Assembly (NCBI GenBank): GCA_904393575.1
Contig: CAJFMZ010000006.1
Location: 1 to 34,627, forward strand
Origin: an uncultured Sellimonas sp.
GTDB lineage: Bacteria; Bacillota; Clostridia; Lachnospirales; Lachnospiraceae
DNA length: 34,627 nt
Direction of reading: 5' to 3'
In this document: positions 17,786-24,897 of the stretch, piece by piece
How positions within the stretch are numbered: the stretch's first letter is position 1
How the letters are laid out: each line of letters opens with the position of its first letter
Notes under the pieces: model-generated
The model's input: the letters and a program-made list of their open reading frames with translations, nothing else
The model's database searches: none
Told to the model about the DNA's origin: nothing
Position numbers and translations under genes: made by a program

Positions 17786-18580
17786 ATGTATCTTGATTTT
17801 CATACCCATGGAAAACTGGCCAAAAAGCTGCCGTTTTCCACGGTTTACACAGACTGGCTCTTCGGGGAGGCCATAGGAGCGGGACTGGACGCACTTTGTC
17901 TGACCGAGCATTTCAATACACTGCAGTTCGATGAGCTTTACGGGTATCTGATGAGCAGGTGCAGAAGAGAAAGGGATACGCTCGTGACGGCGGACGGACT
18001 TCGGATTTTTGCAGGGATGGAAACCGATATCGCGGAAGGAGGACATATTCTTTCCATTGGAACACCGGAAGACATTCTGGAGCTGAATCGAAGGCTGGAA
18101 CCACATAAGGAGAAAGGAACGTTTCTTCCGTTTGAAAAACTGATGGATTTATTTGACGAATATCCTATAATAGTAGGAGCGGGGCATCCATTCCGGGAAG
18201 GAGGGTACATTCCGGAGCTTCCGAAAGAACAGCTGAGACGTCTTCATTTCCTGGATTTAAACGGGAAAGACGTGGCACAGGACAGGAAAAGAACCGAGGA
18301 GGAGACCTTCCGGCTTGGAAAGGCGCTGGGCATTCCGGTAGTAAGCGGAAGCGATACGCACCAGGCGGTACAGTATGGATGCATCCGGACGAAATTTGAA
18401 AAAGAGACGTCTTCTGTCGCAGATCTGTACGAAGAAATGAAGAAAGGCGCATACGAAATCGTTGTATCCGACTGTGCATCCTTCCAGGTACGGACAGCAG
18501 GACTTTTGAAAAAAGCGCTGAAAGAAATCTACGCATCCGGCGGCAACTATGTTTCTGTACTGGTGGACGAACGGGCATAA
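17786..18580 (+). CDS. PHP-domain metal-dependent phosphoesterase
   Basis: This 264-residue protein has the full set of PHP metal-site motifs: DFHTH (H6, H8), LTEHFN (E41, H42), a GMETDI segment, GAGHPFR and SGSDTHQA near residue 190. AGGAGG at 17775-17780 is 5 nt before the ATG. PHP enzymes hydrolyse phosphate esters such as histidinol phosphate, pAp or oligonucleotides, using two or three metal ions. The protein is cytoplasmic, with no polymerase domain. Its position in an ECF operon next to an IMPase-family gene suggests it dephosphorylates the transported compound or a derivative. The specific substrate cannot be read from sequence. Histidine biosynthesis is unlikely because no his genes are nearby. 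Confidence 0.85.
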   Translation: MYLDFHTHGKLAKKLPFSTVYTDWLFGEAIGAGLDALCLTEHFNTLQFDELYGYLMSRCRRERDTLVTADGLRIFAGMETDIAEGGHILSIGTPEDILELNRRLEPHKEKGTFLPFEKLMDLFDEYPIIVGAGHPFREGGYIPELPKEQLRRLHFLDLNGKDVAQDRKRTEEETFRLGKALGIPVVSGSDTHQAVQYGCIRTKFEKETSSVADLYEEMKKGAYEIVVSDCASFQVRTAGLLKKALKEIYASGGNYVSVLVDERA

Positions 18581-18625
18581 GCACGGATCTGCGGCATGCA
18601 GTGGAAAGAGGGGGAGAGAAGAACG

Positions 18626-19396
18626 ATGAAAGAGTTATTTGAACAAGCGGTCAGGATTGTCCGGGAAAACGGAAGAGAATTGACCGGAAGAAACGGAGCA
18701 GACAGGATACGGGAAAAGGGCAGAAAAGACTACGTGACCGAAGTAGATATCCGTGTCCAGAAACAGATCTTCGAGGAGTTAAAAAAGCTAGATCCAGGGG
18801 CCGGATTTCTGGGTGAAGAACAGGAACATCCGAAAGTTCCGGAAGAGGGAGACGTCTGGATTCTGGATCCGGTAGACGGCACAACCAACCTGATACACGA
18901 TTTCCGGCACAGCACGATTTCCCTTGCCTATGCAAGAGACGGAGTGATCTGCTTTGGAATTGTGTACGATCCATTTCATGACGAATGCTTTACGGCAGAG
19001 ATTGGAGGCGGAGCATTTTTAAATGGCATCCAGGTTCATGTAAGCGGAAAAGAACACCTCGATGACTGTCTGATTGCCATGGGAACTTCGCCGGGATGCA
19101 GAGAACACGCGAATGAAAATTTTGCTAAAATGCGCCGCGTATTTGATGCCTGCCAGGACATCCGCAGAATAGGGAGCGCGGCATTGGAACTTTCCTATGT
19201 GGCATGCGGAAGACTGGACGGCTTTTACGAAGAAAACCTGAAAATCTGGGATTATGCCGCAGGCAGCCTGTTGGTCACAGAAGCAGGAGGTGCTTTTGAG
19301 ACAGGAGGGCCGGACACTATGGCCTGTATACAGGAAATCCGGGAAGAATTTCAGAAATTACTTAAGATTACGGAGGAAGAACAATGGAATGGCTGA
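18626..19396 (+). CDS. Inositol monophosphatase-family (IMPase/CysQ-like) phosphatase
   Basis: This 256-residue protein carries the three family motifs: FLGEEQE (first metal Glu), WILDPVDGTTN (DPxDGTxN) and WDYAAGSLLVTEAGG (WDxAAG). Activity is Mg-dependent hydrolysis of a phosphomonoester. The family includes inositol-1-phosphatase, 3'(2'),5'-bisphosphate nucleotidase and histidinol-phosphatase, so the substrate is open. The start at ATG 18626 is preferred because GGGGAGA lies about 9 nt upstream; an upstream ATG at 18596 has no good site. The gene overlaps the regulator gene by 13 bp and follows the PHP gene by 45 nt, so it belongs to the ECF operon. A second phosphatase-type enzyme in the same operon is notable. 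Confidence 0.88.
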   Translation: MKELFEQAVRIVRENGRELTGRNGADRIREKGRKDYVTEVDIRVQKQIFEELKKLDPGAGFLGEEQEHPKVPEEGDVWILDPVDGTTNLIHDFRHSTISLAYARDGVICFGIVYDPFHDECFTAEIGGGAFLNGIQVHVSGKEHLDDCLIAMGTSPGCREHANENFAKMRRVFDACQDIRRIGSAALELSYVACGRLDGFYEENLKIWDYAAGSLLVTEAGGAFETGGPDTMACIQEIREEFQKLLKITEEEQWNG

Positions 19397-20217
19397 TGCC
19401 GGATGAGGACAGTAAATATACAAAATCAGATTTAAAAATCATGGAATTTATCGAAAATTACACAGATGAATTTCTCTTCATGAGCATCGGACAGCTCGCA
19501 AAACGTCTGGACCTGTCCGAGGCAACCATTTCCAGATTTGCAAGACATATCGGATACACAGACTTCAAGGACATGAAAAATCATGTCGCTGCACGCAAAG
19601 TCGGAAAAGGACCCGCAAGAAAAATCGCAGGGACCCTTATGAAAATCCAGGGATTCGACATCCGGAAATGGTTCTCCTATCAGCAGGAATGCCTCGAACG
19701 GACACAGGATCAGATTGATGCTGACGAAATGGACAAGGCACTGACTGCCATCCAGAACGCCAGACGGATTTATATCCACGCAAAAAACGCATCCGCATCC
19801 GCAGGACAACTCTTCTTCTTCCGCCTAAGAAGACTCGGCTTTGACGTGACCATGGTACCATCCGGTGGCTCCGAAGTAATCGAAGGCATCGCCCACGCAG
19901 GAGAAGGAGATCTTGTCATCATCTTCAGCTACTCCAAAGTATCCTCCGAAGGACGCATCATCCTGGACTACGCACAGACAGCAGGATACCAGACACTCGC
20001 CTTCACAAGCAGACTCTATGCACCAAGCGACCAGAGAGCAGACATCAACATATATGTATACCGCGGAGAAAAAGAAGAATACCACTCCATGACGACCGCC
20101 GTCGCCATGATCGACGCCATGGTACTCGCCCTCTCCGAACGCATGTCATCCACCTCTGCCGAACGACTCGGCAAAGTACAAAATCTAAAGAAACTCTATC
20201 GGAAAGATAGGAGTTAA
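19384..20217 (+). CDS. MurR/RpiR-family transcriptional regulator (HTH + SIS)
   Basis: This 277-residue protein has an N-terminal HTH_6 domain (LAKRLDLSEATISRFARHIGY, about residues 38-58) and a C-terminal SIS sugar-phosphate-binding domain (about 120-250, with RIYIHAKNASASAG and GDLVIIFSYSK). GGAGGAA at 19372-19378 is 5 nt before the ATG. It is the last gene of the ECF/phosphatase operon and overlaps the IMPase gene, so it likely regulates that operon in response to a phosphosugar-like ligand (inference). Oddly, from about 19500 the codon use turns markedly C-rich compared with the upstream genes. The TAA stop lies inside a 53-bp REP-like repeat. Confidence 0.9.
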   Translation: MEWLMPDEDSKYTKSDLKIMEFIENYTDEFLFMSIGQLAKRLDLSEATISRFARHIGYTDFKDMKNHVAARKVGKGPARKIAGTLMKIQGFDIRKWFSYQQECLERTQDQIDADEMDKALTAIQNARRIYIHAKNASASAGQLFFFRLRRLGFDVTMVPSGGSEVIEGIAHAGEGDLVIIFSYSKVSSEGRIILDYAQTAGYQTLAFTSRLYAPSDQRADINIYVYRGEKEEYHSMTTAVAMIDAMVLALSERMSSTSAERLGKVQNLKKLYRKDRS

Positions 20218-20258
20218 CACTTTTGGGGACAGGTTCCGATGCACCGGTACACGTCCCC
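20206..20258 (+). repeat. REP-like hairpin element, copy 1
   Basis: This 53-bp element is 50/53 identical to the copy at 27326-27378. The outer arms are GGGGAC and GTCCCC, with an inner degenerate palindrome (two mismatches in the GTTCCGATG arm). It contains the stop codon of the RpiR gene. There is no T-run after it. Form and spacing resemble REP sequences mobilised by RAYT-type (TnpA_REP) transposases, an inference since no such gene is in the window. Confidence 0.75.
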
Positions 20259-20350
20259 GTTGAAGTGTGTCGAGGTGATGGATAATCTGCTGACAGAATC
20301 GGTGAGGGAGTGGGAAATCATGGGCAGAATGTAGATTGTATGCTGTATTC

Positions 20351-20359
20351 TGCTATGAT
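20351..20359 (+). promoter_or_regulatory. Extended -10 promoter for the HAD phosphatase gene
   Basis: TG-C-TATGAT (20351-20359) forms an extended -10 element 45 nt before the start codon at 20405; TTGTAT upstream is too close (12 nt) to be a normal -35. Apart from this and the repeat, 20259-20404 shows no gene. Confidence 0.5.
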
Positions 20360-20404
20360 AAGATTAAGAGGACGAATATGCGGAAGGGAACAAGGAGAGA
20401 CGAG

Positions 20405-21295
20405 ATGATCAAAGTAATAGCGGCAGATATGGATGGAACCTTACTGAATTCACTGCATACGTTGTCCGGGGAGACGTATCGGACGATTCAGGATGTGCAA
20501 AGATCCGGGATTCGTTTTATGATTGCAACGGGGAGAGATTTTCCTTCGGCGAGGGATACGCTGCGGAAGTTTCCGCTGCACTGTGACTGGATAACGGGAA
20601 GTGGGGCTGAGATCCGAAGTGAGGATGGAGCGCTTCTGCAGACTATACCGATGGATGTTGGATGTTTTGAAAGGATTCTGTCCTGTGTCAGAAAGTATCC
20701 GGCAGGAATCCGGTTTTGTACAACGGGGAAGGATCTGGTGCTGACGGATACGGATGATCTGGAGGGGCAGCTGTTGGAAGAGTCCAGAATGTTTTTCGGG
20801 GGAAACAGTGATGAGGAAATCCGTAGTTCTGAACAGTTTCAGCAGATGATAAAGCGGATGAGCCAGGTGGGAAGCCTGAGGGAGCTTCTGGATCTGGACA
20901 TTCCGATTTATAAGGTATTTGTAAATGCGGAAAATGGGGATATCATCCGGGAAATCTGGAAAGAAGTGGAAAAGATTCCGGGGATTGCGGTTGCTTCTTC
21001 CTTTTTTAACAACCTGGAGCTGACCGATGAAAAGGCGCAGAAGGGGCCGGCTATCCTGAAGTATACGCAGATGCTGGGATATCAAAAAGAGGATGTAATG
21101 GTGCTTGGTGACAGTTTGAATGATCTGTCTATGTTTCAGGCAGGGTTTGGTGCGGCAGTAGCTATGGGAAATGCCCATGAGAAGATCCTGGATGCGGCAG
21201 GCTATGTGACCAGAAGCAATGATGAAGATGGTGCGGCATTTGCCATGAGGCTTGCTATGGAAGACCGTCTGGAGGAAATTAAAAAAGTGAAATAG
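20405..21295 (+). CDS. Cof-type HAD-IIB family phosphatase
   Basis: This 296-residue haloacid-dehalogenase phosphatase has motif I DMDGTLL with nucleophile D8 and acid/base D10, a motif II Thr/Ser region ATGR, a motif III Lys within the TDEKAQKGPAI segment, and motif IV GDSLNDLSMF. The central C2 cap identifies the Cof/YidA-like IIB subfamily, which removes phosphate from sugar phosphates, FMN, PLP or similar small molecules. AAGGAGA at 20392-20398 is 6 nt before the ATG at 20405; ATGs at 20336 and 20378 lack sites. It is a single-gene unit between an extended -10 element and a strong terminator. The substrate is not predictable. Confidence 0.92.
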   Translation: MIKVIAADMDGTLLNSLHTLSGETYRTIQDVQRSGIRFMIATGRDFPSARDTLRKFPLHCDWITGSGAEIRSEDGALLQTIPMDVGCFERILSCVRKYPAGIRFCTTGKDLVLTDTDDLEGQLLEESRMFFGGNSDEEIRSSEQFQQMIKRMSQVGSLRELLDLDIPIYKVFVNAENGDIIREIWKEVEKIPGIAVASSFFNNLELTDEKAQKGPAILKYTQMLGYQKEDVMVLGDSLNDLSMFQAGFGAAVAMGNAHEKILDAAGYVTRSNDEDGAAFAMRLAMEDRLEEIKKVK

Positions 21296-21302
21296 AAAAG
21301 AA

Positions 21303-21330
21303 ACTGACGGGAGAGCCTGTCAGTTTTTTT
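21303..21330 (+). terminator. Rho-independent terminator after the HAD gene
   Basis: ACTGACGGG (21303-21311), loop AGAG, CCTGTCAGT (21316-21324) and a T-run 21324-21330. The stem is 9 bp with one G-U pair, 7 nt after the stop codon. Confidence 0.9.
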
Positions 21331-21387
21331 GTTTTCTTCGCCGTGCTGTCTGTGGTATCATAGAGAAACAGGGAGGGAAAAGCCAAG

Positions 21388-22146
21388 ATGCATGAGAAAG
21401 ACTACACAAAGGAAAATGCAAAAACAATCGATCAGTGGGTAGAGGAAGGATGGATCTGGGGCACCCCGATTTCCCATGAAGTGTACGAAAAGGCTGTAAA
21501 GGGAGAATGGGACATGGTGCTGACGCCGACAAAGCCGGTTCCAAAGTCCTGGTTTCCGGAATTAAAGGGGAAGAAGATTCTGGGGCTTGCTTCCGGAGGA
21601 GGTCAGCAGATGCCGATTTTTGCGGCGCTTGGCGGAATCTGTACGGTGCTTGATTATTCGGAACGTCAGCTTGCAAGTGAAGAAATGGTAGCGAAGCGGG
21701 AGGGATACGATATCGAGATCGTCAAAGCGGATATGACGAAGACGTTTCCATTTGCGGATGAGACCTTTGATCTGATTTTCCATCCGGTTTCCAACTGCTA
21801 TGTGGAAGAAGTTCTGCCGGTATGGAAAGAATGTTATCGTGTGTTGAAAAAAGATGGGATTCTGCTTGCCGGTGTGGATAACGGGATCAATTATATATTT
21901 GACGAGACAGAGACCCGCCTGGCTCATGGGCTTCCGTACAATCCGCTGAAGGACCGGAAGCTTTATGAAGAGGCCATGCAAAATGGCGATGGCATTCAGT
22001 TCTCTCACACTACAGAGGAACAGATCGGCGGGCTTTTGGAAGCAGGTTTTTGTCTGACGCATTTGTACGAAGATACCAATGGAGAGGGAAATCTTCACGA
22101 ACATGGAATCCCGACATTTCTGGCGATGAGAGCACAGAAAAAATGA
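21388..22146 (+). CDS. Class I SAM-dependent methyltransferase
   Basis: This 252-residue protein has a Methyltransf_11-like fold. SAM-binding motif I is ILGLASGGGQQ around residues 64-74, an acidic residue in LDYSERQ follows beta 2, ADMTKTFPFADETFDLIF forms the motif II/III region, and VLKKDGILLAG follows. GGGAGG at 21371-21376 lies 11 nt before the ATG. A TGG-TATCAT extended -10-like element at 21353-21361 may be its promoter. The substrate is unknown; a small molecule is typical for this subfamily. It sits 22 nt before the response regulator and may be co-transcribed with the two-component and ABC genes, a loose link. Confidence 0.85.
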   Translation: MHEKDYTKENAKTIDQWVEEGWIWGTPISHEVYEKAVKGEWDMVLTPTKPVPKSWFPELKGKKILGLASGGGQQMPIFAALGGICTVLDYSERQLASEEMVAKREGYDIEIVKADMTKTFPFADETFDLIFHPVSNCYVEEVLPVWKECYRVLKKDGILLAGVDNGINYIFDETETRLAHGLPYNPLKDRKLYEEAMQNGDGIQFSHTTEEQIGGLLEAGFCLTHLYEDTNGEGNLHEHGIPTFLAMRAQKK

Positions 22147-22168
22147 ACAGCGGACAGGAGTGAAAGAC

Positions 22169-22873
22169 ATGGCAGAAATTTTATTGCTGGAAGATGAGGA
22201 AAGTGTCAACAGGGGAATTGAATTTACGTTAAAAAAAGAAGGATACGAGGTGGAAAGTGCCAGAACGATCAAGGAGGCCTGGGAACTGTTCCGGAAAGGG
22301 GAGCCAGGGTTGATGATCTGTGATGTGAATCTGCCGGACGGCAACAGTCTGGATCTGATCCGGCGGATCCGAAAAGAGAGCATGACACATGTAATCTGTC
22401 TGACTGCGATGGATACGGAGATGGATCAGGTTATGGGATATGAGGCAGGGGCGGACGATTACGTCACGAAACCCTTCAGCCTGTCGGTGCTTGTCCTGAA
22501 GGTGAATGCCTTTTTCAAGCGGCATCAGAAAGCGGCTGCCGATGAGATCGAATCCGGAGCGTTTCTCTTTTCCATGTCCAGGATGTGTGCAAAGAAAGGG
22601 GATGGGGAAGTCTCTTTTTCCAAAAACGAGTGGAAGATGCTGAAGCTTTTTCTGGAACATCCAAGACAGATTCTGTCCAAGGGACAGATTTTAGATCAGC
22701 TCTTTGATGTGGACGGTGAATTTGTGGATGAAAATACAGTGGCAGTCAATATCAGAAGGCTTCGTGAAAAGATTGAGCCGGATCCTTCACATCCTCAGTA
22801 TATCCGGAATGTCCGGGGACTGGGTTACATCTGGGATCAGGACTGCCAGAAAAGGCAGGGAAGCAGAGCATGA
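22169..22873 (+). CDS. OmpR/PhoB-family response regulator
   Basis: This 234-residue protein has an N-terminal receiver with the acidic pair E8/D9 and phospho-acceptor D52 (MICDVNLPDG), the conserved Thr in LTAMD and Lys in VTKPFS. It has a C-terminal winged-helix DNA-binding domain (VSFSKNEWKMLKLFLEHP to GLGYIW). AGGAG at 22156-22160, 8 nt upstream, selects ATG 22169 over the GTG at 22160. It overlaps the kinase gene by 4 bp. With the downstream kinase and FtsX-type ABC transporter it resembles antimicrobial-peptide or cell-envelope stress modules. A matching direct-repeat operator lies upstream of the ABC gene at 24147-24163. Confidence 0.93.
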   Translation: MAEILLLEDEESVNRGIEFTLKKEGYEVESARTIKEAWELFRKGEPGLMICDVNLPDGNSLDLIRRIRKESMTHVICLTAMDTEMDQVMGYEAGADDYVTKPFSLSVLVLKVNAFFKRHQKAAADEIESGAFLFSMSRMCAKKGDGEVSFSKNEWKMLKLFLEHPRQILSKGQILDQLFDVDGEFVDENTVAVNIRRLREKIEPDPSHPQYIRNVRGLGYIWDQDCQKRQGSRA

Positions 22874-24105
22874 GAAAAGAGACAAAGCGGTGTATGACGG
22901 AACTGATTCTTGGATTGCTGGTGACCGCCGCTGTGACGGCGGTGATTGTGTTCTGGCAGTATGAATTGTATCAGGAAAATCTGGCTGTCAAGGCAAGACT
23001 GCTTCTGGCGGACAATCCGGAAGAAGAGGTGTTTCAAATCCTGAAAGAGGACGGAGATCTGACTGCAGAAGAAGTGCAGGATGTTCTCGGAGACTACGGA
23101 TATGAGCACGTCAGGGACAGCCTGGAAGGACGGCGTTTCCTGAGAAACTGCGGATGGACAGCCGGCGGCGCTGTGGTTCTTTATCTTGGATATGGGGCAG
23201 TTGTTTTCTACGAAAAACGCAGGCACAAGAAGGAGACTGAGGAGCAGAGCAAAAGGATGGCAGACGGGATTGCAAGAATCCGGGAGAGCGATTACCGCCA
23301 GGATCTTATGGACTGGTATGAAGAGGAAGAAAGCCAGGACCGGATTCTGGATGAGCTGGATTCTCTGGGAAGCTATGTGGAAATGATGGAAGCACAGGCA
23401 CGGCAGGAGAAGCAGGAGACGAAAGCACTGGTTACTGATATTTCCCATCAGCTGAAGACACCGGTGGCGGCGCTTAATTCCTGCTTTGAGGTGCTGAAAA
23501 ACAAGGACCTGACAAAGGACGAACGCCGGGAGTTTGAAGGCAGACTGGAAGAACAGCTGAAAAGTCTGGGACAGCTGGTGGAAGCCCTTGTGAATATTTC
23601 CCGGATGGAAACCGGAATGATTGAGCTGAAGCTTACAAAGGGCAGAATCTTTGACGTGATTCTGGAAGCAGTCAACCGTGTATGGGTAAAGGCACAGAAA
23701 AAGGGGATCGAAATCGAGATGGAGGAGGAAGACAAGATCGAGGACCTTGTCCTTCCGCTTGACAGAAAGTGGCTGTGTGAGGCATTGATCAATCTACTGG
23801 ATAACGCGGTCAAATACAGTCCGTCCGGGACAACCGTGACGATACGTACTGTCAAAATGGTATCTTTTTTTAGAATAGAAATCCAGGATCAGGGAATCGG
23901 AATCGCCAGGGAAAATTATCACAAGGTTTTTCAAAGATTTTACCGGGGCGAAGAAAAGGAAGTACAAAACGAGGAAGGCTCCGGCGTAGGACTTTACCTT
24001 GCCCGGAAGATCATCGAAGGCCATCACGGCACGATTTCTCTGGACGGCAGAAAGATGAAAAAAAGGAAAGGATCCGTGTTTGTAGTGCAGATTCTATATC
24101 AGTAG
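22870..24105 (+). CDS. Membrane sensor histidine kinase
   Basis: This 411-residue kinase has a first membrane helix at about residues 11-28, an external loop of about 65 residues, and a second helix at about 97-115. The DHp domain has DISHQLKTPVA with phospho-acceptor H193. The catalytic domain has an N-box (LINLLDNAVKYSPSG), G1 (DQGIGI), an F-box-like QRFYRG segment and G2 (GSGVGLYLARKI). The external loop is too long for a BceS-type intramembrane kinase, so it may sense its signal directly. It overlaps the response regulator by 4 bp. It is followed by an intrinsic terminator and then the ABC transporter, suggesting separate control of the transporter. Confidence 0.93.
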   Translation: MRKETKRCMTELILGLLVTAAVTAVIVFWQYELYQENLAVKARLLLADNPEEEVFQILKEDGDLTAEEVQDVLGDYGYEHVRDSLEGRRFLRNCGWTAGGAVVLYLGYGAVVFYEKRRHKKETEEQSKRMADGIARIRESDYRQDLMDWYEEEESQDRILDELDSLGSYVEMMEAQARQEKQETKALVTDISHQLKTPVAALNSCFEVLKNKDLTKDERREFEGRLEEQLKSLGQLVEALVNISRMETGMIELKLTKGRIFDVILEAVNRVWVKAQKKGIEIEMEEEDKIEDLVLPLDRKWLCEALINLLDNAVKYSPSGTTVTIRTVKMVSFFRIEIQDQGIGIARENYHKVFQRFYRGEEKEVQNEEGSGVGLYLARKIIEGHHGTISLDGRKMKKRKGSVFVVQILYQ

Positions 24106-24110
24106 AAGAG

Positions 24111-24139
24111 AAGTCTTACAAAACTGTAAGGCTTTTTTT
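24111..24139 (+). terminator. Rho-independent terminator between kinase and ABC genes
   Basis: AAGTCTTACA (24111-24120), loop AAAC, TGTAAGGCTT (24125-24134) and a T-run 24133-24139; 10-bp stem with one G-U pair. It begins 5 nt after the kinase stop. Confidence 0.88.
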
Positions 24140-24146
24140 CTGCTTC

Positions 24147-24179
24147 TGAAAGGGAAATGAAAGACAGGAGCGGTAAGAT
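24147..24179 (+). promoter_or_regulatory. Direct-repeat operator and -10 box of the ABC transporter unit
   Basis: TGAAAG occurs at 24147-24152 and 24158-24163, 11 bp start to start, the usual spacing for OmpR/PhoB-type regulators. A TAAGAT -10 candidate at 24174-24179 follows after 10 nt. The -35 position (AGGGAA) is poor and lies between the repeats, as in activator-dependent promoters. The adjacent response regulator is the natural candidate. Confidence 0.55.
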
Positions 24180-24222
24180 AGATGACAGAACAGGAAAAGA
24201 AAGCAGAAAGGAATCAGAACAT

Positions 24223-24897
24223 ATGGATCAGATTTTGAGAACACAGAATTTATGTAAATATTATGGTAGCGGCGAAAACGAAGTAAGGGCAGTGCAGAAT
24301 GCCAATATTGATATCCAGAAAGGAGAATTTGTCGCGATTGTGGGGAAATCCGGTTCCGGGAAAAGTACCCTGCTTCATATGCTGGGAGGGCTGGACACAC
24401 CAACAAGCGGCAAAGTATTGATCCGCGGCAAAGATATTTTTTCCTATAAAGAGGATGCCCTGGCGGTTTTTCGGAGAAGAAAAATCGGGTTTATTTTTCA
24501 GTCCTTCAACCTGGTTTCTTCCATCAATGTATGGGAAAACATCGTACTCCCGATCGGACTGGACGGGCGCAAGGCAGACGAAGCTTTTGTCATGGACATT
24601 GTAAAGACGCTGGGACTGGAAAAGAAACTTCACAATCTGCCCAATACGCTTTCCGGAGGACAGCAGCAAAGAGTAGCCATCGCAAGGGCACTTGCCTCCA
24701 GGCCGGATATCCTCTTTGCCGATGAGCCGACGGGGAATCTGGATTCCCGGACAAGTGATGAAGTCATCGCACTTCTGAAAATGTCCGTGGAAAAATACGG
24801 CCAGACTCTGGTTATGATTACACACGATGAAGATATCGCCCAGATCGCGGACCGGATTCTCGTAATTGAAGACGGAAAGGTGGAAGAGTTAAGATGA
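24223..24897 (+). CDS. ABC transporter ATP-binding protein (MacB/LolD type)
   Basis: This 224-residue ATPase has Walker A GKSGSGKST at 41-49, a Q-loop FIFQSFNLVSSINVWEN, signature LSGGQQQRVAIARAL from 143, Walker B ILFADEP at 163-169, D-loop GNLDS and the switch His in MITHD. These are hallmarks of the family that powers FtsX/MacB-type permeases. The start at 24223 is preferred because AGAAAGGAA lies about 9 nt upstream and the ABC fold begins there; the frame also opens at 24157. Its stop overlaps the permease start by 4 bp (ATGA). It works with the next gene in export or mechanotransmission across the membrane. Peptide antibiotic resistance is a plausible but unproven role. Confidence 0.93.
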   Translation: MDQILRTQNLCKYYGSGENEVRAVQNANIDIQKGEFVAIVGKSGSGKSTLLHMLGGLDTPTSGKVLIRGKDIFSYKEDALAVFRRRKIGFIFQSFNLVSSINVWENIVLPIGLDGRKADEAFVMDIVKTLGLEKKLHNLPNTLSGGQQQRVAIARALASRPDILFADEPTGNLDSRTSDEVIALLKMSVEKYGQTLVMITHDEDIAQIADRILVIEDGKVEELR

